Below, piece by piece: positions 24,520-37,140 of a stretch of 64,000 nucleotides of DNA. Position 1 is the first letter of the stretch. Each line of letters begins with the position of its first letter. The translations under genes were made by a program, and so were the position numbers. The notes below the pieces were generated by a model. The model saw only the letters and a program-made list of their open reading frames with translations, searched no databases and was not told the origin of the DNA. The DNA is from Phocoena phocoena. Lineage: Eukaryota > Chordata > Mammalia > Artiodactyla > Phocoenidae. Where the stretch lies: positions 89,322,998 to 89,386,997 of the forward strand of contig NC_089221.1 in the NCBI RefSeq assembly GCF_963924675.1, written 5' to 3'.

Positions 24520-25347
24520 TCCCACATATCATACTTGAACTTTAGCTTCCAAGTGAAAAAACATATGCGGACATTTAGGCCAAATAACTTGTAAGTTAAG
24601 ATGAATTCTCATTCATTTTCTTTTTACTCAGAGTAATAAGTAAACGTTATATACTTGAGGAGGAACGTTTTGAAAGAAAGGAAAAATGTTAAGGTGGGAG
24701 AATATTTATCCAAATCAAAGCAGAGACTACTTGAAGTTTACTTTTGGAAAATAATCACTTCTCATTTATTATCCAGAGACTTTTCACCATAATATTTAAC
24801 AAATGGTAAATGCTTCAGAAGTTTATAATAACAAATACTTGACTTTCTAGACTAGCTTAATGGCTAGTCTAGCCTGTCTCTTATAAATGTCAAACATACA
24901 TAATTGAGTTTTGCTGGCTTCATAATATTGTTTGTGGCATGACGCTGTATACACACTCTTGTTACTACAAACATTAAACGAGTTTGTCAACAAGTGGTGG
25001 AAAAGAATTGTAATTCAGTCTCTTTGTGAATTTCATTATGTGGAGGAGGAAAAATTGAATGTTTTTCTCCCTGTTAATTGACACATAGAATAACTCCATT
25101 TCCTGCTTCAGTGCTTCTCATCATTTGGAAAAAAAAAAAAAAGCATACAGCAACAGAGGTATGATTCTGTGTCTGTCATTAGAATTTATTCACTCTGTGT
25201 ACTTCACATTAATTTTAAGCTCAAGTGTAGTTATTTAAAAGTTAAGAAAGTATAATATTGATCTGAGATATATTCTGAACCAAAAAGCTGTGTGGCAGGA
25301 ATGGTGGTGGGTAGTATTTTGCAATATATTTTATGTGAATGGAATTT
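24520..25347. other. Unassigned intronic sequence
   Basis: About 830 bp without recognised features except a 15-bp A run near 25128. Confidence 0.4.
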
Positions 25348-25358
25348 AAAAAAATTTA

Positions 25359-25560
25359 GGGCTTCCCTGGTGGCACAGTGGTTGAGAGTCCACCTGCCGA
25401 TGCAGGGGACGCGGGTTCGTGCCCCGGTCCAGGAGGATCCCACATGCCGCGGAGCGGCTGGGCCCGTGAGCCATGGCCGCTGGGCCTGTGCGTCCAGAGC
25501 CTGTGCTCCGCAATGGGAGAGGCCACGGCAGTGAGAGGCCCGCGTACCGCAAAAAAAAAA
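25359..25560 (+). mobile_element. CHR-2-type SINE
   Basis: Plus-strand copy running from gggcttccctggtggcacag to gcccgcgtaccgc plus an A tail. Flanked by similar A-rich duplicates (aaaaaattta before, aaaaaatttta after). The overlapping open frames on both strands are SINE sequence, not genes. Confidence 0.92.
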
Positions 25561-25564
25561 ATTT

Positions 25565-28278
25565 TAGTTGTAACTTTGGTTTTCACACAATATTACTATT
25601 TCTTGAATTTACTTACATAGTCTCTTTGGAACCCTAAATGTTTATTTTAAAACAAATCAAGAAAAAGTACAATAGAATCCCGTTTCAAATCATGGCAAAT
25701 GAGCATGTTTTTGAAACTTTTTGTTCATGTCTACAAGGGAGGAAGTATGGGGTGCATGCCCAAGTACATCTTACAACCAAGTGCACGAGTGTCTATGAGC
25801 GTAGAGGACAACAAACCAACCAACAAAATAGCCCTACTACGACATACCCCATTTTCAGTTTTAGACCCAAAGCTGTTTTTAAAGACTCTTTTAGCATTAT
25901 GTATTATTATTTTAATGTAATGGATTCTGCCTCAGATGTTTTCAAAAGCATTTGTTTTCTAAATTTGCTAATGACCACTGGTAAGCTATTGATAATTAGA
26001 TTTTGGCTATGATAGCCTTCTTCAGATTGTTGGTCATACACTGTATCTGATAAAGAGAAAAAAATTATTTGAGAAGTTCTTAACTTTTCTAATATAATTT
26101 TGGATTATAAAATCTTAGTGAGCTGAGTGTTGTATATTTCATGCATCATTTCTACACCAGCTAGAAAGACAGATGGGTAGTGTGCAGCTTAAAAGTCCGT
26201 GCAAATAGGAGGACAGCTGGGTGGTTTAAATGGTTTAAATGTCTCCATGAAAATGCTTGTGTGGAGAGCTTGACTCTTGAAGTTACACTAAAAAATCTAA
26301 GTAATTAATTGGGAATAATAGAGTTCATATAAAAAGCAATATTTTTAAAGAAGTGACATAAAATATGGACTTCATTGAACTTACTAGTTATAATTTTTTA
26401 ACTTATAATAAAAATCAACAAATTAGAATACAGTACTCAAATATTGTTGCCTTATTTTCTTAGTATGAACACGTGGACCCCAGAAGACTTCTTTATTACT
26501 TAGATTTATCTGCATAATTGTACATGAACTTTTGAAACGTCTGTTGTCAGAATTTGTTGAATTCCAAGCAACAGCAACTTAAACTAGTTTAAAAATGATG
26601 AATCAAAAACAAAACAAAGCAAAACAAAACCAACTCAAGGAAAAAGGCCTTAGAAAGGGCTGTTCTGGCAACTTCTGCAGCAAATGTTCATGGACTTTCA
26701 CTCCAGCAGCTGTTCAGGCATTAATGTGACATAGCTCCCAGCCGAAAGATTGGTACCTATTTCGTTGGGAATACAATTTGGATCTTGGGTGGTATCTTCA
26801 CATGGGAGTCTCCCCCTGACTCATGTGGGTAAGCAGAAAAGGGGGTTGTCATTTTAGAGGAAGGCTGCAAGGCTGGCCGTAGATGTATCAATTGTACTGG
26901 CTCTTTTAGAAATGTGTTTCTGCAAGAAGGATACTTAAGTAGCAATGTTTATGGGTAAATAAATATAGTATTCTATGAAAAAATTATTAAAGTAACTGTG
27001 AACATGTAGGCAGATGTGTTCCTGAGAATGTTAAAAAATCATTTGTGATTAGCATTATTGAAGTGGTTTATTAATTCCTAAGTTAATGCCATACAGAGTA
27101 AGTTACAACTACTCTAGGGATTTATATTAGATGAGGCAAAAAATTTATTGGTATCTGAATGAACATTTTTAAAAATTCATAATTCAAATCATATAATTTT
27201 TAAAAAATCACAGAGCATCCTTCATAATAAGGGGAAGAATTTTTTAATGAATTTCTTATTTCAGTTATGTATTTAAAAATTTATATGATTATTTACTAGT
27301 TCATGGTGTAAAATATATTATCCTGTGGGTTGCAGTCAAAAAGTGAGAAAACCCACTTGTTTGATGGCTAATGTTATCTTTTTCTGACCCCTTCATATCA
27401 GAACTGAATTAATATGTTTGCTCCCATCCTCCCACTGTAGTGAATCTCTTTCACTCTGTATTAGAATCTCTTTCCAGTCAGCTGTGAAAGGGTTAGGAAA
27501 TATACTCTAGTGATTAACTATTTTCTCATCAACAGGTTCTTTATGTTATAAAGTGAAATAGGTTATCCAGGGCAACATTTTGTGAATAACTTGGACAATT
27601 ATGAATATCCCTCTGAATAGGAACCAGCTAATGGTCTTTGGCTAGAGAATTATGCTCTGTAAAATATTATATGCAGCTCCCCGGAAGAAGTCAGTGGTGG
27701 TTCTAATATCCAGAAACACTAGAATTTGTTAGTTATAGAGACATACCAGTCTGCTGGAAAGTTCTGTTTCCTTTTTCACCAGCTGGATGTAGTTCCTTGC
27801 CTCAGAATTAGAAAAGTGATGAGAAAGGCAAGAAAATTGTTCTAATTCTATTGCTATACCTGAGCATGTTCTGAGGTTTCCTCAGTCTGCAAAATCCCTG
27901 GCCTTTTCTCTGCTTTTGGCCCTCGGCTGAGGACATTCTCCAATAGGGAGTACTTTTTTGACTCCTGTCTATAGGGAATACCCAGATGGATGCTGAGCCT
28001 GAACAGAGTGGAAGCAGAGGAGAGCCTCTGGTGTCTAAAATTCTCAACATAAGATCTATTTTGGGGGAAGATTCATTTGGAGGAGTCTCTTTGGATAGAG
28101 GGCAAAAATTAATATATACTTTGAAAAGTTTATTCACTAAATCTAAATAATTGACAAGAAATATTTGTTCAGTTTGCATCAAACATTGAAGATCTGCTTA
28201 AAAATTTCATTTATCTGTATAGTCATTCATTTATATTGCCAGTCTGTAAATATTTTCTGAATGATTTTAGTAAAGGAA
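25565..28278. other. Unassigned intronic sequence (2.7 kb)
   Basis: No exon or clear repeat recognised. Two 124-codon open frames lie here (25638-26012 +, 27808-28182 -). Neither shows a known domain, conserved motif or splice context, and both are within what chance allows. An (AAAAC)-rich stretch lies at about 26608-26630. Confidence 0.45.
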
Positions 28279-28292
28279 CCACAAAAAGTTTT

Positions 28293-28555
28293 TTTTTTTA
28301 ATTAATTTATTTTAGCTGGGTTGGGTCTTCGTTGCTGCGCGTGGGCTTTGTTGCAGCGAGTGGGGGCTACTCTTTGTTGCGGTGCATGGGCTTCTCATTG
28401 CGGTGGCTTCTCTGTTACGGCAAGCGGGGGCTTCAGGAGTTGCTGTGCGCGGGCTTAGTTGCTCTGCGGCATGTGGGATCTTCCAGGACCAGGGCTCGAA
28501 CCCGTGTCCCCTGCATTGGCAGGCGGATTCTTAACCACTGCACCACCAGGGAAGT
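28293..28555 (-). mobile_element. CHR-2-type SINE, older long form
   Basis: Minus-strand copy with the ttgggtcttcgttgctgcgc tail region that the shorter CHR-2 copies lack, ending in the tRNA-like head (caccaccagggaagtcc). Perfect 14-bp duplication ccacaaaaagtttt at 28279-28292 and 28556-28569. Confidence 0.93.
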
Positions 28556-28569
28556 CCACAAAAAGTTTT

Positions 28570-29270
28570 AGTTCATAAAATTATCATCTCCTAGACTTCT
28601 GTATCAAGTTTAAATTTCTCTGCTTGATTTCTAAGTCATTCACAACCTAAAACTGTCCTACCTGTACAGACATATTTCCTTCATTTTCTCAAAACTTGCT
28701 GTCTTTGAGCTTACTGCTTTGCTTGCCTATGGAACATTGCTTATTCTCTTCATGTTTTCACTCAGTATTCCAAATCACTAGACCATGGGTTGTATGTCAA
28801 AGACTCTGTTTTGCCAAATACTCAATTCTCAATGTCTAGCACAGTCCCTGGGGGTGAACAGTTAATAATATTTACTGAACGAAAGGAAGGAAGAAATGGA
28901 GAAAGAGAGGGTGAGAGGGAGGAACTGTTGTCTATCCTGTCTTTCTTATACCTTTCCAGACTTGCCTCATCTTTTAAGGTCTGTTTTCTCCACAGTCTCC
29001 TCTGACTTCCCTGGTCTTTATTCATATCTCAAACCTAGACCTCAGAATTTAACATTATTTACAAACTTTCTTGTTTTCTTGGTTATACAATTTCATGTGC
29101 ACTGTTGTTCCAGTTTGGTGTGAGCTCCTTGAAGATGAGAAGGATCATATATCTGTACAGTTTTTCAAAAAATTGTACATTAACCTTTATTCACCAAACA
29201 TTTACTGCAGTGCATGCTTCCTTCAGAGCATCCTTTGTACAAAGTACTGGCAAATAAACACAGTATGTGT
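28570..29270 (+). mobile_element. L2 3'-end relics
   Basis: Two stretches resemble the 3' part of LINE-2 in + orientation: one ending near 28880 (gtctagcacagtccctggg ... atttactgaacg) and one at about 28930-29270 (tgtgagctccttgaagatg). A purine-rich simple stretch at 28876-28922 separates them. Highly diverged. Confidence 0.5.
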
Positions 29271-29397
29271 TCAGTAACCTTTTGATTATTCATAAAATAT
29301 ATGAGATAACATGAAATAGTGGTAACTCAGTTTGCACATAGTGAAGATAGAACTTTTAAAATTATCTCTATGCTAACTTTATTGAATTTTTTTTCAG

Positions 29398-29581
29398 GGA
29401 AAGAAACTGAAAAGGCTAAGGAACGTTACGACAAAGCCACAATGAAACTTCATATGTTGCATAATCAGTATGTATTGGCATTGAAAGGGGCACAGCTTCA
29501 TCAGAATCAGTATTATGACACTACACTTCCTCTGCTTCTGGATTCCTTACAAAAGATGCAAGAAGAAATGATAAAAGCACT
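29398..29581 (+). CDS. FER: FER tyrosine kinase, internal coding exon (F-BAR domain)
   Basis: A 184-nt exon with acceptor ttttttttcag|gg and donor ct|gtaaga. It starts with two bases completing a glycine codon, has 60 full codons, and ends with two bases of a leucine codon. The peptide begins [20 protein letters not shown] and runs to [10 protein letters not shown] recognise it as FER, at about residues 161-222. It is part of the helical F-BAR domain that binds curved, PI(4,5)P2-rich membrane and mediates oligomerisation of this cytoplasmic tyrosine kinase, which acts in cell adhesion and actin signalling. The frame is fully open, with no damage. No earlier FER exon is found in the 29 kb upstream, so the preceding intron is at least that long. 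This exon is not a multiple of three, so skipping it alone would shift the frame. Confidence 0.96.
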
Positions 29582-29646
29582 GTAAGATACATTTCCTATT
29601 TGATATAAAATCCCTTCATAAAATGATTTTAACATTTTTTTTTCTG

Positions 29647-29715
29647 CTATAAAAATTTCGTATAAAATTTCATAAAAATTTCAAAAAAATTTCATAAAAA
29701 TTTCGTATAAAAATT
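29647..29715. repeat. Local AT-rich direct repeat
   Basis: The unit aaaaatttcgtataaaa occurs twice (about 29651 and 29697) with aaaatttcataaaaatttca variants between. It lies 66 bp after the FER exon and looks like local slippage. Confidence 0.7.
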
Positions 29716-29934
29716 ATCTTTGTTTTGTAAGCTGCATCATTGAACTAGCTCAATGGGTATTTCACACCTCTTCTACCTTGGTTTTCACTTCTGTTATCCT
29801 TTCAGTTTACACTCACTCAACTCTGCAACCTTCTAGCTAGCCCCAAGAATGTCTCTTATTTTTGTATGTTTTTGTTTTGCTCCAGTTAGCTAGAAATTTA
29901 GCTGAAAAAAAAATCTTTAGTTTGACAAGTGTTA

Positions 29935-30067
29935 GTTTTTGTTTGTTTGTTTGTTTTTGGCCGTGCCACACAGCTTGTGGGATCTTAGTTACCCAACCAG
30001 GGATTGAAACTGGGCCCTCGGCAGTGAAAGCACAGATTCCTAACTACTGGACTGCCAGGGAATTCCC
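29935..30067 (-). mobile_element. CHR-1-type short SINE
   Basis: Minus-strand copy: a (gttt)n tail, then ggccgtgccacacagcttgtg, ending in ggactgccagggaattccc. Perfect 13-bp duplication ttgacaagtgtta at 29922-29934 and 30068-30080. Lies in the 2.3-kb FER intron. Confidence 0.93.
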
Positions 30068-30080
30068 TTGACAAGTGTTA

Positions 30081-31879
30081 AGAAGCGGATATCTACCTCC
30101 AGAGGATTGGGTTTAAATCTTGAGCAACTGATAAGCCCAAAGGAAATAACTTTTTGGTTTATTTGCCAGCTTTTTGTTGTATGAGATTAAAATGAACAAA
30201 TGTTTATTGAAGTTCTGCTGTATACAAAGCACCCTGGTGCTTGCAGATGTAGAGATGAGTAGGTCACAATTTTTGCCTTCAAGGAGCAAACAATGTTGGT
30301 CAGTAATTCAAATGCATACATGTTTACCATACAGATCAATTCAATATGCCACCCTATGGTAGACTTCATCTCCTTTATATGCTGGTTTAGGTGATCCCCC
30401 ATTTCCCAAAAAAAGATAAAGTATTTTTAGTCAACTTGAATATGTCAACTTTTAAGGGTATTGATGAAATAGTGAAATATCTACTTAAAATATTTAATTC
30501 ATAAATTTAGTAATGTCTACTTTAAATTACATATTGTTGATCTATAAACATTGCCTTTCCTACTTTCATTTTATGAATCAATATTTTCTCAAACTCTCCA
30601 TATGAATCTTCAATAATAGTGTCTTCATCATCACAAGAACATCCTTTTTTGAGACATATAATAGTTTTACATAGTGTATTATCTTTACTTTGTAATAAAT
30701 TTTTTTAGATCTAGCATTTAAAAAATCCAAGCATGATAATATCACTGAAATTGAATCCTATGTCACAAGTACTCATTCATATAACATTAGGAGACTTCTT
30801 CCTTTTTTTCCCCATTTGTCTTAAAGATGTGTTAATGATCTCCACATCATAACCACTTAACTGTTTTGCTTTTTAAGAATTATCTAGATAGTCTATATTA
30901 ATATCATTCAGTACTTTCAATTGTGAGATCATAACCCCAGGGATATTTACTAAATCTGTATTAAATTTCTCTGCCTCCCTCTTTTCTTTAAACTGTGTCT
31001 ATCAGGTCATTTCTGTAATCATTCCAAGCTAGCATTGCCTGAAGCAGTTTGAATTTAATTTTTTTTTAACCCAAACAGTATTTTGCTGTTCAGAATGAAG
31101 TAATTGAGAGAATGCTTCATAATAAGAGAAATTTTGTAGGATTACTTTTTATGAGTGATGATTTTGGAAAAGAAAAACAAACAAGGCCTTATATTTATTT
31201 GGGTATATGCAGGATAAGCTTGTTTGTCCACACTTTTTAAGGCTACTAATGAGCAATGGTATATTTTTACAGCATAGCATTCTTAAGTTGGAGATTGGGT
31301 CTTTGTAACAGAATAGTTTTTCCTTTTGCATTTATTAGATAAGCCTAATAACTTTTATGATTATTTTTGCTACTAGCTGGAGGTCAGGAGAAGACTGAGA
31401 TGTCATTGAAGGTATAAACCAATTAAACTCTGTAAATATAATATGAAAAAGAGCAGAGGCCCAGGAGCAAGAGAAGAACCAGGAGCTAGGGCATGTGAGG
31501 AAGTGGCAGGCACTGAATGAAACATTAAATAGACAGGAGTTCATCCACAGTTCCATGTTATGGAATCAGCATTTCAGTGGTGATGTTTAGAAACGGAAAG
31601 TGGTTAGCACTGGCTTACACTTTGGATATGTTAGATAGATGTTGGAAGATGTAATGCCTTACTCTAGATCATTTACAATTATTATATTATATCAAATGTA
31701 AGTTGTTAATCTGTACACGTGTATAATCCCTTCACTTCACTATCCAGGTATATGAAATAAGGTGGTATGTTAAATCACCATCTGTAAAAATTGGCATTAT
31801 ATTTCATATTGTTTTAAATCCTTTTTGGGCCTATGTTTCCCTGATAAAAGTTTAAAATGTTGTTAAATTTTCTTTTCAG
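30081..31879 (+). other. FER intron, remainder
   Basis: The rest of the 2,298-bp intron between the first two FER exons in the window. Weak MIR-like or ancient-repeat text lies near 30190-30310. Otherwise unassigned. The acceptor at its end (aaattttcttttcag) has a good pyrimidine tract. Confidence 0.6.
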
Positions 31880-32017
31880 GAAAGGTATATTTGATGAATA
31901 CAGCCAGATAACCAGTCTTGTTACAGAGGAAATAGTGAATGTCCATAAAGAGATTCAAATGTCAGTTGAACAGATAGACCCTGGCACAGAATACAATAAT
32001 TTCATAGATGTTCACAG
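31880..32017 (+). CDS. FER: FER internal coding exon (end of F-BAR domain)
   Basis: A 138-nt exon with acceptor tttcttttcag|g and donor cacag|gtatgt. One base completes the leucine codon from the previous exon, 45 full codons follow, and two bases start an arginine codon. The peptide [19 protein letters not shown] through YNNFIDVH matches FER at about residues 223-268, the last F-BAR helices. The length is divisible by three with the same phase at both ends, so skipping it would keep the frame. One residue (Gly in IDPGTEYNN) differs from the serine I recall in human FER. Confidence 0.96.
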
Positions 32018-32309
32018 GTATGTATGATATTTTCATTCTTCTTTCAGTATTTATGACAGTATTACTTTTTTTTAACCATATAATATTTAACTGAATTAAA
32101 ATAAGAAATATTGAAGAGCTTATTAGGAAATAGTCTATTTCATATTAATTTGTTTTTAATTATTTTCAAAATCCTTTCTCGATGATAACTAATTTATATA
32201 ATGATCTTGAGAAGTTTTTCAGTTGTTACTACATCACTGCTTAAACCCATATTTAATCCATGAAATTGTGTTTTCTTTTTAACAATTATATAATAATAAT
32301 AAACATGGT

Positions 32310-32490
32310 TTTCTGTTTGTGTTAAACTTTATAGTAATAATACACCAATTATTTTTTCATGCATGCATCATCTTATTTTGTACTCATTATCATTGAGGAA
32401 GGAATAAAGCAGGTTAATATCTGTATTCTACAAATGAGGAAGCTAAGCTGAAATTACTTGACTAGATCTTTGAGGCCTAAGGTTTAGTTT
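32310..32490 (-). mobile_element. MIR relic in short FER intron
   Basis: Antisense MIR-like text (tgtattctacaaatgaggaagctaag). It occupies part of the 610-bp intron 32018-32627. Diverged. Confidence 0.5.
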
Positions 32491-32627
32491 GATTTATTCT
32501 ATTTGTTTTTACTCTACTTTGTTAACATAATTTTAAATAAGAACAAATATTCTGCCTTTGGTATGTACTAAGACATATTATGATAGTACATTCATATTGA
32601 TAAAAATTATTTGGCATACTTTACTAG

Positions 32628-32747
32628 AACGACGGCTGCTAAGGAGCAAGAAATTGAGTTTGATACTTCCTTACTAGAAGACAATGAAAATCTACAGGCA
32701 AATGAGATTATGTGGAATAATTTAACAGCAGAAAGTTTGCAAGTAAT
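32628..32747 (+). CDS. FER: FER internal coding exon (F-BAR/FX linker)
   Basis: A 120-nt exon with acceptor catactttactag|a and donor at|gtaagt. One base completes arginine, 39 full codons follow, and two bases start methionine. The peptide [20 protein letters not shown] through [10 protein letters not shown] matches FER at about residues 269-308, after the F-BAR core. Divisible by three with the same phase at both ends. The intron after it is 22,363 bp, much longer than the 610 bp before it. Confidence 0.96.
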
Positions 32748-33935
32748 GTAAGTATTTAGAAAATCTGAAGCTTAAATATTAGTGTTACTACTTATAGTTA
32801 AACTTTATCAGATTTAAAATTCTAATTTTTATTTTCTTGGAAGTAATGAAAAGTAAATTAAACATGAACTGATCTTTGGTCAGAGTGAAATGTTTTGAGA
32901 AATATGTTAACTTTACCCATTATCATCACTAATTTCAGTAATTCTGAAAATCAAAATTCTGTGTGATGTTACATTCATTTGCCCAGTTATTGCTGATATC
33001 TTATATTGGAATAATACTTTATTGTTTCCAAAATTTATAGAAATTTTTTTTATCCCATTTCATTCTCTAAATAGCAGAACCATTTTGGAAATGAGGACGA
33101 GTGTTAGAGATAAGAAGAGACTTACAGATGTCAGAAGCATTTAGTATAAAAATTTGACTTTTGAGTTCTTTTCTCTTTATAAGCAGAAGTATCTTCTGTT
33201 ATAGGCTATTATGTCAATTCCTTTTTCACTTTTTGATATTATTGCATAAAATTTTAAAACTTTTAAGAAATCTTAATGTGTTTTTTGTCCTTTTCAAACA
33301 TTTAAGGCTATTAACAGTACATTTTAAAATTTAGGAAGCATAATTAAGGCATTCTACTTTTAAAGTATATTAAAAGATATTTAACCTCTCTGCTGATTTT
33401 GTTCAGGAGCAACACAAAGAAACTTATATTTATTAATAAGTGTTGTATGTACCTATACCTGTGTGAGAACTACAGCCAGAAATGATTATATACTTATTTT
33501 CTTTTCAGTATTGGATATGTTATATCATCTGACTTATTGAAATTTTACCTCAAAAGACACAGCCGAAAGTTCCTATCTATGTAATTAAGCAATCTCCCTT
33601 CTGTTGTTCAGTGACGTTGTAGTGTTACAGATAATTAAGTGGTAGGATCCTGGGACTAGCTCTTGGTAAGGGGTTTAATGTATTTAAAGTCGGCCAGATG
33701 GAATGAAGAATCTAACAAATGCTTGTTGAATTACCTTGTCCAAGATGAAGGCTTACTAGTTACCGGGGAGTGACCGTTGATGAGAGGAATGGAGGCATGG
33801 GAGTACCCTGCATTAGAAGGTCTTTTTGAGCAGCCATAATGTGATTCTTGAAGCTATTTCTCAAGTTTTAAGACCCTTCTCAGGAATCTCTCTTTGACTT
33901 TAGGTATACTCTTACAATGTCAGCTATCTCTAAAC
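32748..33935 (+). other. Start of the 22.4-kb FER intron, unassigned
   Basis: About 1.2 kb of AT-rich intron after a strong gtaagt donor. Nothing recognised. Confidence 0.5.
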
Positions 33936-34124
33936 CAGTGGTTTTCACCCTGGGCAATTTTTGTTCCCAGGGGACATTTGACAATGTCTGAGACATTTTT
34001 ATTTACCAGTTGGGAAGGTAGAGGCCATGGATGCTGCTAAGCAGCCTACAGTTCACAGGACAGCCTCCAACAACAAAGAATTATCTGCCAAAAATGTCAG
34101 TAGGGCCAAGGTTGAGAAACTCTG
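33936..34124 (+). mobile_element. hAT-Charlie non-autonomous transposon (MER20/MER5-type)
   Basis: A 189-bp element with inverted-repeat ends cagtggttttcaccc and ggttgagaaactctg. It has the familiar core caggggacatttgacaatgtc ... aaagaattatctgcc. The 8-bp flanks ctctaaac (33928-33935) and ctcttaac (34125-34132) match at seven positions, as expected for hAT insertion. Exact family name not asserted. Confidence 0.8.
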
Positions 34125-34132
34125 CTCTTAAC

Positions 34133-35329
34133 AATAGAGTTGAATGCATGTCATAAAATAGATGGTAGAGTTTCTCAATTCTTGGGTAGTGAAATATTCC
34201 ATTCCTTAATTCCTGTGCTGCTTGGTGAAGGAGCATGACATAAATTACTCTTGTTTTTTTAAGTCATCATATTGACCCCAAGTAATTCATACATTTATTC
34301 ATCAAAATATATTTACTGTGTGTTTAAGTTTGTAAAGTTTAATACATTCAAGGAGTTTATGCTACAATTGATCAATTTAATTTAATACACCAAGAAGGAA
34401 TGAGCATATAGATATTGGAGTGTTATGAGGTAAAATTAAAAATAGCTACCTGTTATAAGCTTATGTAAAATAAGAGATTTTGTGACCAAAGAAGAATTTG
34501 TTTTATTGCTTTTTAGGGTATAATTAGAGCAAAACTAGTTATATTCATAAATCATTATTTCTTAATTGTGGTGATGAAGCAATGAACAAAAATACAATAA
34601 ATTAAAGGTAATAAATCTTTGATAATGTGATAGATTTAATTGCTTACCTCTTACTGAGGCAAAACTTTAGCTATATTTTGTGGAACAGTGTCTAAATTCA
34701 GGATATGAGTTTAAGATTAGACTTTCCTCAAGAATTTTATTCCAAGAATGAGTTATTCAGTGTGTCTGTTGGCACTGCTAAAATATTCTAAATTAATTCC
34801 ATTAAAACATATATGTATGTATATGTGTATATATGTGTGTATATATATATTTTAATGTAAGAGGAAAATCTTTCTTTTTACCATAATGTTAGTGTATTAA
34901 ATGTAAACTTATATCTTTTCTTTCCTGAGGTATTGATTTGATAATTTTGTTGTTTATGTTGGAATATTCGGTGCAATAGAAATGAATGAAACAAATGAAC
35001 ACATAGTTTCCAGAAAATTAAACACAAATGACCAGTAATCCTGTGACAATGAAAGAAATATACATTTTTAAAAAAAGAAGCTATTTCAACTACCAGCTTG
35101 GCAAGGATTACGTAATTTGATAGTACCCAGCGTTGTGTAGGATATGGGAAAATAAGCCTTCTTATAAAGTCTTGGCAGAAATGTAAATTAGTATAACCTT
35201 TTGGGAGAATAATTTGGCAATATACATCAAAATTCAACTTGCAAACCTTTTAACTTAGAAATTACACTCCTAGGACTTTAGCATACAAGTACTCAAAGAT
35301 ACATGTACAAGCTTAACATATTGAGTTGG
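34133..35329. other. Unassigned intron with AT/GT simple repeat
   Basis: About 1.2 kb. A TATG/TGTA-type simple repeat lies at about 34808-34852. A minus-strand open frame (34878-35237, 119 codons) shows no recognisable domain and is probably chance. Confidence 0.45.
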
Positions 35330-35530
35330 TTGGGTCTGAATCCTAACAGTATGGCTTATTACCTTTGTGAAACTGGATAGATTATTTAATTCTTTTATGC
35401 CTCATTTTCCTCAAAATGTAAAATGGTAATAATAATGTCACCCAATTCATAGTGTTGTTATGAAGATTACATGTATGAGTAAATGTGGAATACTTAGAAG
35501 AGTCCCTGGCACATAGTAAGTTCTGTGTAT
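35330..35530 (+). mobile_element. MIR relic
   Basis: Plus-strand MIR-like order: a gtgaaactggatagatt segment, cctcaaaatgtaaaatgg, tgttgttatgaagattac, ccctggcacatagtaag. An antisense L1 starts right after it. Confidence 0.65.
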
Positions 35531-35533
35531 TAG

Positions 35534-37140
35534 TTTTTTTTTTTAATGGAAGTATAGTTGATTTACAATATTATATAAGTTACAGGTGTACAATATAGTG
35601 ATTCACAATTTTTAAAGGTTATACTCCATTTAGTTATTATCAAATATTGGCTATATTTCCTATGTTGTACAATATATTCTTGTAGCTTATTTTATATATA
35701 ATAGTTTGTATGTTTTAATTCCTTACCCCTATACTGTCCCTCCCTACTTCGGGCTCCCCACTTGTAACCACTAGTTAGTTCTCTATATCTGTAAGTCTAT
35801 TTCTTTTTTTGTTATATTCACTAGTTTGTTATATTTTTGGATTCCGCATATGAGTGATATCATACAGTATTTGTCTTTCTCTGTCTGACTTATTTCACTT
35901 AGCAAATACCCTCCAAGTCCATCCATGTTGCTGCAAATGGCAACATTTCATTCTTTTTTATGGCTGAGTAGTATTCCATTGTATATATATATATATACAC
36001 CGCATCTTTTTTTATCTATTCATCTTTGATGGACACTTCAGTTGCTTCCATGTCTTGACAATTGTCAGTAACGTGGCTGTGAACATTGGGGTACATGTAT
36101 CTTTTCAAATTAGCATTTCCATTTTTCCAGATATATACCCAGGAGTGGAATTGCAGGGTCATATGGTAGCTCTACTGTTAGTTTTTTGAGAAACCTCCAT
36201 ACTGTTTTCCATAGTGGTTGTACCAATTGACATTCCTACGAGCAGTGTACGAGGGTTCCCTTTTCCCACATCCTTGCCAACATTTGTTATTTGTGTTCTT
36301 TTTTTGATAGCCATTCTGACAGGTGTGAGGTGATATCTTATTGTGGTTTTGATTTGCATTTCCCTGATGATTAACTACGTTGAGCATCTTTTCATGTGTC
36401 TGTTGGCTATTTGCATGTCATCTTTGGGAAAATGTCTGTTCAGGTCTTCTGCCCATATTTTAATCAGGTTGTTTGGTTTTTTTTTTGATGTTGAGTTGTA
36501 TGAGCTGTTTATAACTGTTGGATATTAACCCCTTATTGGTCATATCATTTGCAAATATTTTCTCCCATTCAGTAGGTTGTCTTTTTGTTTTGTTGATGCT
36601 TTCCTTTGTGATGCAAAAATCTTTAAGTTTAATTAGGTCCCATTTGTTTATTTTTGCTTTTATTTCCTTTGCCTTAGGAGACAGATCCAAAAAAGAATTT
36701 CTGTGATTTATGTGAAAGAGTGTTCTGCCTGTATTTTCCTCTAGGAGTTTTATGGTTTCCTATCTTACATTTAAGTCTTCAATTCATTTTGAGTTTATTT
36801 TTGTACATGGTATTAGAGACTGCTCTAATTTCATTCTTTTATATGTAGCTGTTCTGTTTTCCCAGCATCATTTATTGAAGAGACTGTGTTTTCTCCATTG
36901 TATATTCTTGCCTCCTTTGTCATAGGTTAATTAACTGTAAGTATGTGGGTTTTTTTCTGGGCTCTCTATTCTGTTCCATTGATGTATGTGTCTGTTTTTG
37001 TGCCAATACCATACTGTTTTTACTACTGTAGCTTTGTAGTATAATCTGAAAACAGGGAGCATGATTCATCCAGCTCTGTTCTATTTGTTTTGGCTATTTG
37101 GGGTCTTCTGTGTTTCTATGTATTGGTTTTTGTTCTTTTT
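35534..37140 (-). mobile_element. L1, 5'-truncated, antisense
   Basis: A poly(T) start at about 35536, then the L1 3' UTR and the C-terminal part of ORF2 in minus orientation (36159-36690 includes [18 protein letters not shown] and [18 protein letters not shown]). Many frameshifts. The 5' truncation falls at or just inside a later CHR-2 insertion. Confidence 0.82.

Noticed and set aside
25378..25534. tRNA-like A/B box sequences in the SINE heads considered as tRNA genes
   Set aside because: They are the tRNA-derived heads of CHR SINEs, followed by SINE bodies and A tails. No cloverleaf with an intact acceptor stem is apparent.
25638..26012. 124-codon open frame on the + strand
   Set aside because: No recognisable domain, no splice or promoter context, and ordinary intronic base composition. 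A frame of this length is within chance for a 64-kb window.
27808..28182. 124-codon open frame on the - strand
   Set aside because: No known motif and no sign of a processed pseudogene (no poly(A) or TSD found).
1..29397. Search for the preceding FER exon(s)
   Set aside because: No open frame on the + strand encodes the FER segment just before the [11 protein letters not shown] stretch, so the earlier exon lies outside the window.
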